Shown here: positions 9,957 through 19,006 of the stretch, piece by piece | How positions within the stretch are numbered: position 1 is the stretch's first letter | How the letters are laid out: each line of letters starts with the position of its first letter | Assembly (NCBI RefSeq): GCF_024972775.1 | Contig: NZ_CP092282.1 | Location: forward strand, 992,001 to 1,056,000 | Reading direction: 5' to 3' | Length of the DNA: 64,000 nt | Source of the DNA: Dehalobacter sp. DCM | Lineage (GTDB): Bacteria > Bacillota > Desulfitobacteriia > Desulfitobacteriales > Syntrophobotulaceae | Notes under the pieces: generated by a model | Told to the model about the DNA's origin: nothing | The model's database searches: none | Seen by the model: only the letters and a program-made list of their open reading frames with translations | Translations under genes and position numbers: made by a program

Positions 9957-10091
9957 ACTTCTGGCACTTCATTTACACGCCAAGTCGAACACGATGAGAA
10001 CAAGGTATTTACAGTGATACAAACCATTATATCACTCAGTATTCTTTAGGTTTGCCTATTTACAAAATATAGAGAAGCGGGAGGATACACC

Positions 10092-12215
10092 ATGTATGTT
10101 ATGAAAAGGGATGGAAGAAGAGAAATATTTAATCAGGAAAAGATTTTGAAAGCGGTTGAAAAAGCGTTCATTGCCACTGAAACACCAAATGTCTCGCATT
10201 GGGCAAAAATTGTTACTGACAGAGTACTTTTTGAACTCGAAGCGGTTTACAGTAAGAACGAAGGATTTCCGATCGAACTGATTCAGGATAAAGTTGAAGA
10301 CATCCTCATGCATACAGGGAATACGAATGTGGCCAGAGCCTATATCCGGTATCGCTTCCAACATGAAATTATTCGCAACCAGGAAAACGCGAAAAACGAT
10401 AATAATAAACTATTTTCTGAATACCTGGGTCTTGGGACCTGGGAAATCAAAGAAAACTCGAACATGGGGTTTTCAGTTCAGGGTCTGAATCGCTTTGTCA
10501 CCAGCAAAGCAACAAATGCTTTCTGGCAATCCCTGCTGCCTGCAGAAGTAGGTAAAGCGCATGACTCCGGAGCCATACATAACCACGATATGGGAGATCT
10601 TGCGCCCTACTGTGTTGGCTGGGATCTTAAAGATCTTCTACTCGTCGGCTTCAGAGGAGCTGAAGGCAAGACGACATCCAATCCGGCTAAGCATTTTCGT
10701 TCGGCACTGGGCCAAATTGTTAATTTCGTTTATACGCTGCAAGGGGAAGCTGCCGGTGCTCAGGCCCTTTCCAGTTTTGATACCTATTTAGCTCCTTTTG
10801 TCCGAGCTGATAATCTAGATTATAACCAAGTAAAACAAGGTATTCAGGAATTTATATTCAATGTCAACGTTCCAACCCGGGTGGGCTTTCAGTCTCCGTT
10901 TTTCAATATTACGCTCGATGTAAGGGCCGGCGAATCGGCAATTAAAGACGAGCCGGCTGTTATCAACGGCAAATTCTTGGATACACCTTACCGGGACTAT
11001 CAGGCGGAGATGGATATCATTAATCTCGCTTTCTGTGAAGTCATGCTGGAAGGCGATGCCGATGGCAATGTCTTCAGCTTCCCAATTCCGACGTATAATA
11101 TTACCAAGGGGTTTGACTGGAACAGCGAGGTATCCCGAGCGATTTTCAAAATGACAGATAAATATGGCATACCGTATTTTGCCAACTTTATCAATTCCGA
11201 TATGAATCCGGAGGATGCCAGGAGTATGTGCTGTCGCTTAAGATTGGATAACCGTGAGCTTAGAAAGCGCGGCGGCGGTCTTTTTGGTGCGAATCCATTG
11301 ACTGGAAGTATTGGGGTGGTTACCTTGAATCTTCCGCTTTATGGCTATCTGGCTAAAGGCAATTGGGATCAGTTCATCGCGTTGATTGATAATCATATGA
11401 ACATTGCGCGCGGCTCACTCCAGACCAAACGCAAAACGTTGGAAATTTTAACAGATAACGGCTTGTATCCTTATACCAAGTTTTATTTGAGAGATATCAA
11501 AAAGCGTTTCGGCAAATATTGGACGAACCATTTCTCCACCATCGGTTTAGTTGGAATGAATGAAGCTATCCGCAATTTTACCAGCGATGCTGACGACATT
11601 ACCACTGTTTTCGGACAGAATTTTGCCAAGGAAACACTCAACTACATGCGTGATCGAATCCAGCAATTCCAGGAAGAGGACGGCGATCTATATAATTTGG
11701 AAGCTACGCCGGCTGAAGGCACCAGTTACCGATTAGCCAGGATCAATAAGAAAGATTATCCGGATATCATCACTGCGGGTGATAATGAACCGTATTATAC
11801 CAACTCCACGCATCTGCCTGTGGGCTATACCAGCGATCTTTTCCGAGCCGTAGAACTGCAGGATGACCTCCAGACACTGTATACCGGCGGGACTGTGCTC
11901 CACGGTTATCTGGCCGAGAGTCTGGATGATCTTGCCGTTGCGAAAGCGGTAGTGCGCAGGGTATTTGAAAACTACGAGCTGCCTTATTTCACCCTAACCC
12001 CGACCTTCAGTATTTGTGAGAATCATAAATATCTCAAGGGTGAACATTTTACCTGCCCGGAGTGTGGCAGAGAAACCTTAGTTATGACCCGTGTCACCGG
12101 ATTTTATCGTCCGATTTCCGCAATGAATCCCGGCAAACAAGAAGAGAAACATCAAACCGTTAAGTACCGAATTGCCGGCGTAACGCCAAGTCTTTTCGAT
12201 GGTGTAGCGAAATAA
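10092..12215 (+). CDS. nrdD: Anaerobic (class III) ribonucleoside-triphosphate reductase
   Basis: A 707-residue glycyl-radical enzyme reducing NTPs to dNTPs under anoxia. It has an N-terminal ATP-cone (about 1-95) for allosteric control, the ten-stranded catalytic barrel, a C-terminal zinc site (SICENH and CPECG) and the glycyl-radical loop RVTGF, with the radical on Gly670. The length is normal for the family. ATG 10092 follows GGGAGGAT. The activating enzyme gene nrdG starts 16 bp after the stop, so the two are cotranscribed. It is the only ribonucleotide reductase in the window, fitting an obligate anaerobe. Confidence 0.97.
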   Translation: MYVMKRDGRREIFNQEKILKAVEKAFIATETPNVSHWAKIVTDRVLFELEAVYSKNEGFPIELIQDKVEDILMHTGNTNVARAYIRYRFQHEIIRNQENAKNDNNKLFSEYLGLGTWEIKENSNMGFSVQGLNRFVTSKATNAFWQSLLPAEVGKAHDSGAIHNHDMGDLAPYCVGWDLKDLLLVGFRGAEGKTTSNPAKHFRSALGQIVNFVYTLQGEAAGAQALSSFDTYLAPFVRADNLDYNQVKQGIQEFIFNVNVPTRVGFQSPFFNITLDVRAGESAIKDEPAVINGKFLDTPYRDYQAEMDIINLAFCEVMLEGDADGNVFSFPIPTYNITKGFDWNSEVSRAIFKMTDKYGIPYFANFINSDMNPEDARSMCCRLRLDNRELRKRGGGLFGANPLTGSIGVVTLNLPLYGYLAKGNWDQFIALIDNHMNIARGSLQTKRKTLEILTDNGLYPYTKFYLRDIKKRFGKYWTNHFSTIGLVGMNEAIRNFTSDADDITTVFGQNFAKETLNYMRDRIQQFQEEDGDLYNLEATPAEGTSYRLARINKKDYPDIITAGDNEPYYTNSTHLPVGYTSDLFRAVELQDDLQTLYTGGTVLHGYLAESLDDLAVAKAVVRRVFENYELPYFTLTPTFSICENHKYLKGEHFTCPECGRETLVMTRVTGFYRPISAMNPGKQEEKHQTVKYRIAGVTPSLFDGVAK

Positions 12216-12231
12216 TACTTTGGTGAATAAT

Positions 12232-12909
12232 ATGTTGATGCATTTAGAACCATTTTCTTTAGTGGATTATCCCGGGCATATTGTAGCAACGGTCTTTTTC
12301 GGCGGCTGTAATTTCCGGTGCGGCTATTGCCATAATCCCTCTTTGGTCCATATCACGGAGAAGTCTCAGACTTCTCCGTCTGCTGTGGTTGCATTTATGA
12401 AATCCCGGAAGGGCTTATTGGATGGTGTTTGTCTCACCGGTGGCGAGCCTTTGCTATCGATTGATCTGCTGCCTTTCGTCAGAGAAATCAAAGAGCTTGG
12501 ATTCAAAGTAAAACTCGATACAAACGGAAGTAATTTGGAAAAACTTCAGGAAATCGCTGGGTATTTAGACTATATTGCGATGGATGTCAAATGCCTCCCT
12601 GAAAAATACGACGCGTTGACCGGGTGCGCGAACAGCGGCAGTATGATAACCCGTACGATTAATTGGATAAAAAATAGCGGGATCCCCTATGAATTCAGAA
12701 CAACGGTGCTTCCAGTGTGGCATCCCATTGAAGATCTGCATGCGATCAGGGAGTTTCTCGAGTCTGAAACAACGTGGGTACTGCAGCAATTCCATCAGCC
12801 ACCGCCACCTCAGGCAGTTTTGGATGGCATGATCTATGAGGGTTACTCTGAGGTTTGGCTTAAGGAAATAGGAAAGATATTAAACTGCTCTGTGCGTGGT
12901 ACTCGGTAA
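12232..12909 (+). CDS. nrdG: Anaerobic ribonucleotide reductase activating enzyme (radical SAM)
   Basis: About 225 residues. The CNFRCGYC motif gives the CxxxCxxC ligands of a 4Fe-4S cluster that cleaves S-adenosylmethionine and installs the glycyl radical on NrdD. The conserved GGEPL stretch for SAM binding follows. It is longer than the E. coli enzyme (154 residues) and of the type common in Firmicutes and archaea. TTG 12220, GTG 12223, ATG 12232 and ATG 12238 are all in frame; ATG 12232, 5 bases after GGTGA, is preferred. Function is supported by its position directly after nrdD. Confidence 0.92.
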   Translation: MLMHLEPFSLVDYPGHIVATVFFGGCNFRCGYCHNPSLVHITEKSQTSPSAVVAFMKSRKGLLDGVCLTGGEPLLSIDLLPFVREIKELGFKVKLDTNGSNLEKLQEIAGYLDYIAMDVKCLPEKYDALTGCANSGSMITRTINWIKNSGIPYEFRTTVLPVWHPIEDLHAIREFLESETTWVLQQFHQPPPPQAVLDGMIYEGYSEVWLKEIGKILNCSVRGTR

Positions 12910-12971
12910 GTAATGATGACTCAGGGTGAAAGAAAAATAAGGACATATTCTCAACTAAGGAGCATCGAATC

Positions 12972-13457
12972 ATGGCAATGATAATAAGAGAATTTCAGAA
13001 CGCGGATGTACCGGCGATGGTTGCTATTTGGAATCACGTTGTCGACGAAGCGAATGCCTTTCCGCAAATGGAAAAATTGACAGAAGGCGATGCTAACGAA
13101 TTTTTTGCTTCCCAGACGTTTACGGGAGTAGCGCTATTAGATGACAACATTGTCGGATTATACGTATTGCATCCCAATTATATTGGACGCTGCGGTCATA
13201 TCGCCAATGCGTCTTATGCCGTTGATAGAACTTTTCGGGGCTTGCATATGGGCGAAGAACTGGTACGGCATTCGATAAAAATGGGGCGGAAATCCGGATT
13301 CCAGTTACTGCAATTTAATGCGGTTGTCAGTACGAATGCCGGTGCGATTCATCTCTATGAGAAAATCGGATTTCATCGCGTAGGGGTAATTCCAAAAGGC
13401 TATTTGAATGGCTATGGAAATTATGATGATATTATCATTTATTACATCGAATTATAG
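12972..13457 (+). CDS. GNAT-family N-acetyltransferase
   Basis: A 161-residue single-domain GNAT protein. The acetyl-CoA-binding region is visible as the V-D-R-x-F-R-G-L-H-M-G-E stretch (motif A), followed by the NAGAIHLYEKIGF signature (motif B). Members of this subgroup acetylate small amines, amino acids or protein N-termini; the substrate cannot be read. It resembles phosphinothricin-acetyltransferase-like and YhbS/YjaB-like relatives only at fold level. An AAGGAG element lies 10 bases before ATG 12972. It stands alone between nrdG and sppA and ends in TAG. Confidence 0.85.
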   Translation: MAMIIREFQNADVPAMVAIWNHVVDEANAFPQMEKLTEGDANEFFASQTFTGVALLDDNIVGLYVLHPNYIGRCGHIANASYAVDRTFRGLHMGEELVRHSIKMGRKSGFQLLQFNAVVSTNAGAIHLYEKIGFHRVGVIPKGYLNGYGNYDDIIIYYIEL

Positions 13458-13629
13458 TTATAATAATCCCTTTATCAATAGGGGACGCATCTTACAATGT
13501 CCGTCGAATTTTGGTTGTAATGATTTTAACGAAAGAAATCTCTTAACTTTGAAGTAGAAAAATCGAAAAGAATACACACTATAGTGTAGGTAAATAACCA
13601 ACCACATGGTGAATAACCGGGAGGAAAGT

Positions 13630-14613
13630 ATGAACAAAAAACGTTGGATTTCTTTAGCTGTCATTCTTGTTTTGCTGATCGTGTATATCCGAACTGATGT
13701 TATGGCGGGGGCAAAGAGAGCCGGTCTATGGAGTGAATCCCTGAACCCACTGGCTTCACAACCGTCATTTACTACGGAAACATATCAGGCCGGAATAGGT
13801 CAAACCATTGCTATTCTAAATGTTAACGGAACAATCCAGGATACGGGTGATACGCTCACCGGAACCAATAGCTATAACCATCAATTATTTTTAATGGAAT
13901 TAGAGGATGCCTTCCAGAACCCTGATATTAAGGCCATCATCCTTGCCGTTAATTCACCGGGTGGTGGTGTCTATGAAAGTGATCAGATCTATCAGAAAAT
14001 AAAAAGCCTCAAGGAAAGCTACGAAAAACCGCTTGTTGTTGCGATGGGTTCTATGGCAGCCTCCGGCGGTTACTATATTTCCATGCCGGCAGATAAAATC
14101 ATAGCCAATCGCTATACAATGACCGGATCCATCGGCGTCATCCTGTCAACATATAACTATAGTGAGCTGGCAGAAAAAGTAGGCATCGAAGAAATAATCT
14201 TTAAGAGTGGGAAAAATAAGGATATTATGAATCCGATGCGTGACATGACGTCTGAGCAGATACAGATTATGCAGGCGATGATCAATGAGTATTACGGCTA
14301 TTTTGTCGATATCGTCGCAGAGGGCAGACATATGGACCGCAAAACAGTCATCGGAATTGCAGACGGCAGGGTCTATACTGCCACCCAAGCAAAATCACTT
14401 GGACTAATTGACAGTATTGGTGATCTGGACAATGCCATCAGTGAGGCAGCAAAAATGATCAATGAAACAAGTCCAACAGTCATTCAATATAAAAATGAAG
14501 AAGGTTTCAATTTCGAGAGGCTTATCTATCAGGCTATGCCCTTGAATATGACGGGGGTTATAGAGGAATTGCAGAACAAGGCGGTGCCTACCGCGATGTA
14601 CCTGTATCGCTAA
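13630..14613 (+). CDS. sppA: Signal peptide peptidase SppA (S49 serine protease)
   Basis: A 327-residue membrane-anchored protease with one N-terminal transmembrane segment (about residues 5-24) and a single S49 domain, the short Bacillus-like form. The catalytic dyad is Ser145 in MAASGGYY and Lys197 in SGKNKD. It digests cleaved signal peptides in the membrane. Start ATG 13630 follows GGGAGGAAAG; an in-frame upstream ATG is poorly placed. An RDD membrane protein gene follows after 16 bp, and a signal peptidase gene lies further downstream, so this is a small secretion-maintenance neighbourhood. Confidence 0.94.
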   Translation: MNKKRWISLAVILVLLIVYIRTDVMAGAKRAGLWSESLNPLASQPSFTTETYQAGIGQTIAILNVNGTIQDTGDTLTGTNSYNHQLFLMELEDAFQNPDIKAIILAVNSPGGGVYESDQIYQKIKSLKESYEKPLVVAMGSMAASGGYYISMPADKIIANRYTMTGSIGVILSTYNYSELAEKVGIEEIIFKSGKNKDIMNPMRDMTSEQIQIMQAMINEYYGYFVDIVAEGRHMDRKTVIGIADGRVYTATQAKSLGLIDSIGDLDNAISEAAKMINETSPTVIQYKNEEGFNFERLIYQAMPLNMTGVIEELQNKAVPTAMYLYR

Positions 14614-14629
14614 AGGAAGGTGATCGAAA

Positions 14630-15166
14630 ATGGAAATAGTGATCGATGAAAACATAAGCGAGCAAGTTATTCCCAACGAAAGTGTTATATCGTTAAGAGC
14701 AGCAGGCTTTTGGAGCCGGGTTGCGGCTTTTCTGTTTGATGTGATAGTCATCGGCATGAGCAGCCGGATATTTTTCAATTTAGTTTGGCCGTCCGGACTG
14801 GAAAACGCAGGGATCCAATCGTTTGTTATGGTCAATAGCCTTTTTCCGGGCATATGGGGCTCGTTGTATTTTGTGTTGATGACGAAATTCTTTGGGCAGA
14901 CGCTGGGCAAAATGATTATGGGAATCCGGGTGGTCAACAAAGACGGACGTCCTTTAAGCTGGATCACTGTGGTGATGAGAGAAGTGGTTGGACGGACTAT
15001 GTCACAGCTTTTAGGCAGCTATCTGGGCTATCTGGTTTGTGCGTTTCATCCCCGTAAACAGGGATTAACGGATATCATCAGTGATACGTACGTGGTCTAT
15101 GTCCAAAGTCAGAAGGGCAGGGCAGTGGAGATTCCGGCACAATCAGCAATGAATGAAACAGTTTAA
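14630..15166 (+). CDS. RDD-domain membrane protein
   Basis: A 178-residue integral membrane protein with an RDD domain. The eponymous Arg and Asp lie in the first helix (FWSRVAAFLFDVIVIG), and the later conserved G-K-M-I-M-G-I-R-V segment is visible. Three or four hydrophobic segments are present. RDD proteins are poorly characterised; some are proposed ion transporters or partners of SppA-type proteases. ATG 14630 has the strong AAGGAAGGTGAT Shine-Dalgarno, and the gene is translationally close to sppA, suggesting a joint function. Confidence 0.85.
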   Translation: MEIVIDENISEQVIPNESVISLRAAGFWSRVAAFLFDVIVIGMSSRIFFNLVWPSGLENAGIQSFVMVNSLFPGIWGSLYFVLMTKFFGQTLGKMIMGIRVVNKDGRPLSWITVVMREVVGRTMSQLLGSYLGYLVCAFHPRKQGLTDIISDTYVVYVQSQKGRAVEIPAQSAMNETV

Positions 15167-15189
15167 TAACGATCTTGACCTATTAGCCT

Positions 15190-15259
15190 AGTACTCTGTA
15201 ACACCTAATTACTTACATTATCGCCGGAGTAATGCAAGTTTTAGGTGTTACAAAGTACT
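15190..15259. repeat. Element A: 70-bp palindromic repeat with AGTACT ends
   Basis: The left arm begins AGTACTCTGTAACACCTAA and the right arm ends with its near-perfect complement (TTAGGTGTTACAAAGTACT). Inner ACTT/AAGT and CATTA/TAATG segments also pair around a 9-base loop. The whole element folds into one long imperfect hairpin. Its ends resemble those of element D near tRNA-Pyl, pointing to a dispersed small repeat family. No T-run follows, so it is not a typical terminator. Confidence 0.75.
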
Positions 15260-15444
15260 GTTGAAATGGAGTTATGCAAAAGAAGAGGCCAACCCCGGGC
15301 TTCTATTTTCTTATTTGACGGGTAAAGTCCTGCAAGTTCCTTACAATTTATGGTATACTATATGTATTAGGAATCAATTAATCGTTAGATAAATCATCTG
15401 AGAAAGGCATGTTGAACGTTTATTTTGAGGAAGGTTGTGATGGA

Positions 15445-16017
15445 TTGAAACGCATAGTGACACGCGAATTCAGACAGAATATGGTTTTTCTTATTATTAC
15501 AGTAATGATTTCTCTTTTAATACGGACGAATGTGGCTGTAGCGGCGTTTGTTCCAACAGGCTCAATGCTGCCGACGATTCAGCTTCAGGATCGTATTATC
15601 GTCGAGAAGATTACATATAAAGTCCAGGACATAACGCGAGGAGATATTGTTGTATTCCATCCGCCAGAGTATGTCCAAGCAAAGGGCCCGGATTGGGTAA
15701 AAAGAGTCATTGGGCTTCCCGGCGAACGTGTTGAAATTAAAAATGGGATGGTATACATTAACGATTACCCCCTTGAAGAAGACTATATATTAGAAAAGCC
15801 AACATATGATTATGGACCGATCGTTGTCCCCGCGGGAACTTATTTTGTGCTTGGGGATAATCGTAACGAAAGTCGTGACAGTCATGAGTGGGGAGTTTTA
15901 GCAAAGGAAAACATTATCGGCCGTGTCGTCTACACGATTTGGCCTATCGATCATATGGGTGCAATGACCCAAGCACAAAGCCTAACCGCTGATCCAATCA
16001 TTACCACCGGTAATTAA
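15445..16017 (+). CDS. lepB: Type I signal peptidase
   Basis: A 190-residue (from TTG 15445) membrane peptidase of the Gram-positive SipS type: short cytoplasmic N-terminus, one transmembrane segment, then the catalytic domain with Ser40 in PTGSM and Lys86 in WVKRVIG, plus the GDNRNESRDSHEWG box. It removes signal peptides from exported proteins on the outer membrane face. ATG 15409 is also in frame, but its Shine-Dalgarno is only 1 base away; GAGGAAGG is well spaced for TTG 15445. An extended -10 element TGGTATACT lies near 15350. Confidence 0.94.
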   Translation: MKRIVTREFRQNMVFLIITVMISLLIRTNVAVAAFVPTGSMLPTIQLQDRIIVEKITYKVQDITRGDIVVFHPPEYVQAKGPDWVKRVIGLPGERVEIKNGMVYINDYPLEEDYILEKPTYDYGPIVVPAGTYFVLGDNRNESRDSHEWGVLAKENIIGRVVYTIWPIDHMGAMTQAQSLTADPIITTGN

Positions 16018-16156
16018 TAACTAATCGCGTATTCTCATTCTTGGTGCTTTTTCAAGACTATCTGAACCTGATTTTACTTGCTTTTAATGGAACAAAGGCT
16101 TTTAATATATATAAACGATTTAAATGCGAGTTCACATAAAGGAAGGGTGATCCAGC

Positions 16157-17032
16157 GTGGGTATGACGGATATATCGGATTTTACCGAAATCATGGAAAT
16201 CATGGCTGATACTGATTCTGCTGATTTAGCAGACACAGAAGGCAAGGGTAATATTCATCATGCATGGGGTATGCCCATTGCGACAAATAACCTAAGCACA
16301 TATATGAACGCGAAGAGTGATTATCGCTTTTTAGTTGTAGGGGATTCCATATCCAAAGGGGTTGTCTATAATGAAGACCAAGGTAAATATTCGATTCTCG
16401 ACTCTAATTATGTTGCCATCCTTCAAAACAGTTTGAAAGGAATCATCTTTAATGCGGCAAAATTTGGAAATACTGTGAAACGGGGGATCGAACGGTTAAA
16501 CCAGGACTTATCCAAAGCCAAACCGGATATTGTTCTGATTGAGTTTGGCGGCAATGACTGTGATTTTAATTGGAAACAAGTGGCCAGTGATCCGATGGCT
16601 GAACATATGCCAAATACAGATTTTAACGTATTTGCCAAGACCTTGAGAGAAACTATCCACGCCTTGAAAAATAATAATATTGTCCCCGTGCTTATGACCT
16701 TGCCCCCGTTGGATGCGGACAGGTATTTCCAGTGGGTCAGTAAAAACAGCACGGAACTGGGGAAAAACATACTGACTTGGCTTGGCAGTGTCAATAAAAT
16801 TTATTGGTGGCAGGAACGCTATAATTCAGTGATTGTCAGTCTTGCTCAAGAAACCCGGACACGGTGGATCGATGTCCGCAGCGCGTTTCTTAAGACACCG
16901 GACTTTACACAATTACTGTGTATCGATGGGATTCACCCCAATGAAGCCGGACACAAAATTATTGCGCAAAAGGTTATCGACTATTTAAAAAGAGATTATT
17001 TATTTCTCTTGAAGGATACAACTTCAGGATAA
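16157..17032 (+). CDS. SGNH/GDSL-type esterase or lipase-like hydrolase
   Basis: A 291-residue protein with all SGNH blocks: block I VVGDSISKG with nucleophile Ser64, block III FGGNDCDF, and block V DGIHPNEAGH with the Asp-His pair. No signal peptide or transmembrane helix is seen, so it is probably cytoplasmic; the first 50 residues are family-unrelated. Substrates in this fold are acyl esters, often on sugars or peptidoglycan. GTG 16157 is the best start (AAGGAAGGGTGAT 5 bases upstream); an ATG two codons later is possible. The next gene is a membrane-anchored glycosidase-like protein, so a joint role in cell-surface glycan turnover is plausible. Confidence 0.85.
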   Translation: MGMTDISDFTEIMEIMADTDSADLADTEGKGNIHHAWGMPIATNNLSTYMNAKSDYRFLVVGDSISKGVVYNEDQGKYSILDSNYVAILQNSLKGIIFNAAKFGNTVKRGIERLNQDLSKAKPDIVLIEFGGNDCDFNWKQVASDPMAEHMPNTDFNVFAKTLRETIHALKNNNIVPVLMTLPPLDADRYFQWVSKNSTELGKNILTWLGSVNKIYWWQERYNSVIVSLAQETRTRWIDVRSAFLKTPDFTQLLCIDGIHPNEAGHKIIAQKVIDYLKRDYLFLLKDTTSG

Positions 17033-17122
17033 TACCAGGAAATTCTTTAGAACTGAAAGAATTTCTTGCTGTTTCCTGCATGAGTGGCATAGATAATTAA
17101 GGAGCTTGTAAAGAGTTTAATT

Positions 17123-18253
17123 ATGTTCATTAATATATTCTTTAATCGGGTATCAGGCTTAAAGAATAACCGAATTCCTGTTCTTGTCTTTGTCTTATTC
17201 ATTATTGCCCTTATTGTTGTGAAATTTGTCTTCATTGACATTGTGTATATTGGTCAGCAATATGAAAAGAACAGGATCATGACATCTTCGGGTGAGAAAT
17301 TTAAATCAGGGAACTTATCTGTGGATTATTCGATAGATCAGACACTGCAAGATATTGAATCTCTTCAATTAAATACGGTGAACGTTCCGATTATCATCGA
17401 TATCCCTTCTTTAACCTCAAACACGATGAGAATCAATGCCGAAAGTGAGAAGAAGGCAATAAAACTGATTCGGATGCTGCGATATCGGGGAATCAACGTG
17501 ATCCTGGAGCCTTATCCGTATATCCAGAATGGGGAAAAGTATGAAACAGCGCTTTTGCCGGACAATGTGGATTTATGGTTTACAAACTGGAAGGCAGTTC
17601 TTCAGGAATTAATTCATGATGTGGCCAAGCCGAATAAGGTATACGCGATCTGCATCGGATCCAATTTTGAAAAATTTGAAGATCGGACAGATTATTGGAC
17701 GGATGTTGCTGATTTTGTCCGTCAGGAATTTCAAGGAAAAATGACTTACCGTACGAACTGGTGGTATACGGCTGTATGGAACACAGACAACGATCCACAA
17801 AACGACACGTATACGCCGAAGTTAAATAATCCAATATTCGGCAAAGTCGATTTTATTTCTGTTGCTGCTTACTTCGAACTTTCTGACAAAGAAACCAATA
17901 CGGTGGAGAATTTGATCAGCGCTATCTATAAAACGAAAATTTACAACAGAGAACAGAACATTTACAGTGAGTTAAAGAGTCTGTCAGGAAAATGGAACAA
18001 ACCGATATTCTTTGGAGAATTAGGATTTCCGAAGCGGAATGGAGCCGCCACTCATCCTTGGAACCCAATCCCGACGGATATTATGAATGGCCAGGAGCAG
18101 GCTAATTGCTTTGAAGCATATCGGCGGGTATTCACCCCCGAGCCATGGCATATGGGTTTTTCAGTTTTTGCCATCGGCAAGATTGATTCGGAAAAAAACT
18201 ACTACCCTAGTTTTCAAAGCGCTGAAATAATCAGGAAATGGTATATAGAATGA
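17123..18253 (+). CDS. Membrane-anchored glycoside-hydrolase-like TIM-barrel protein (GH113-like)
   Basis: A 376-residue protein: one N-terminal transmembrane anchor (about residues 18-40) and an extracytoplasmic barrel. The stretches EPYPYIQNGE, IGSNFEKFE and FFGELGFPKR place carboxylates where GH113-type beta-mannanases keep the acid/base and nucleophile (here the Glu of FGELGF). Assignment to GH113 is from overall pattern and is tentative. It would act on cell-wall or environmental glycans outside the membrane. It follows the SGNH hydrolase by 90 bp and is convergent with the hydrogenase cytochrome gene. Confidence 0.6.
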   Translation: MFINIFFNRVSGLKNNRIPVLVFVLFIIALIVVKFVFIDIVYIGQQYEKNRIMTSSGEKFKSGNLSVDYSIDQTLQDIESLQLNTVNVPIIIDIPSLTSNTMRINAESEKKAIKLIRMLRYRGINVILEPYPYIQNGEKYETALLPDNVDLWFTNWKAVLQELIHDVAKPNKVYAICIGSNFEKFEDRTDYWTDVADFVRQEFQGKMTYRTNWWYTAVWNTDNDPQNDTYTPKLNNPIFGKVDFISVAAYFELSDKETNTVENLISAIYKTKIYNREQNIYSELKSLSGKWNKPIFFGELGFPKRNGAATHPWNPIPTDIMNGQEQANCFEAYRRVFTPEPWHMGFSVFAIGKIDSEKNYYPSFQSAEIIRKWYIE

Positions 18254-18283
18254 CTAGTCCAAGGAGAAATATAGCCACGGTTG

Positions 18284-19006
18284 CTAATCACCTTTGGTTA
18301 ATGCAGGTTGTGTATCGCTTGAGTGTACAGCTTCCGATTGACCAGTAGTAGGAAGTTCATATTTATAACCGCTGATGATCGATGAGACCGTAGCGTCATC
18401 ATCCAGTATATCTTGACGAAAGACAAGATAGAGGTGGATCAGAAGAAAGACAACATAAGCCCAAGCTAAGACATGATGAACCATTCGAACCATATTTTCA
18501 TTATGCATGAAGGGTATGACCCAGGAAAAAAGCATGCCGCCAACCCCGCTTGGGTCAGTTCCTACGCGCATGGCAAACCCGGTAAAGATCATGACAACAC
18601 CAAAAATCCAGATAAATACAATATAGGATATTTGAGCCAACGCATTATGGCCGAGGTGTCCTCTATGTTCGGCGCGCATAAAAAGATAATAACGAATGGT
18701 ATTGATTAAATCCTGCCAAAAGACTTTTTTCCAGAAACGGATTTTTGCATACTCATTTCCTGCCCAGAACCAGAAGGCACGATATATCATATTGGCAGTA
18801 AAGATAAAGGCAGCGATTCCGTGCCAATAACGCATCGTCCCTATAATAAAATGCATTACAGCCTCGCCAGGGGCGACCAGAATCGGATTGGCGATATACA
18901 TGCCGGTTAGAAACAGAACGGCAATAGCGAAGGCATTGATCCAGTGAAACAATCGGACAGGGAGTTCCCAGACATAGACAGGCCGGCGTATCGCTATATG
19001 CTTCAT
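18284..19006 (-). CDS. hyaC: NiFe hydrogenase cytochrome b subunit
   Basis: A 240-residue membrane protein with four main hydrophobic helices and conserved histidines (for example RLFHW, RYWHG and HHVLAW) that bind two b-type hemes. It anchors the hydrogenase dimer and passes electrons from hydrogen to the quinone pool. ATG 19006 overlaps the hyaB stop as ATGA and has GGAGGG upstream, so an in-frame upstream start is not needed. It is the last gene of the hyaA-hyaB-hyaC operon. It ends in TAG. No hyp or protease maturation genes are present in the window. Confidence 0.93.
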   Translation of the reverse strand: MKHIAIRRPVYVWELPVRLFHWINAFAIAVLFLTGMYIANPILVAPGEAVMHFIIGTMRYWHGIAAFIFTANMIYRAFWFWAGNEYAKIRFWKKVFWQDLINTIRYYLFMRAEHRGHLGHNALAQISYIVFIWIFGVVMIFTGFAMRVGTDPSGVGGMLFSWVIPFMHNENMVRMVHHVLAWAYVVFLLIHLYLVFRQDILDDDATVSSIISGYKYELPTTGQSEAVHSSDTQPALTKGD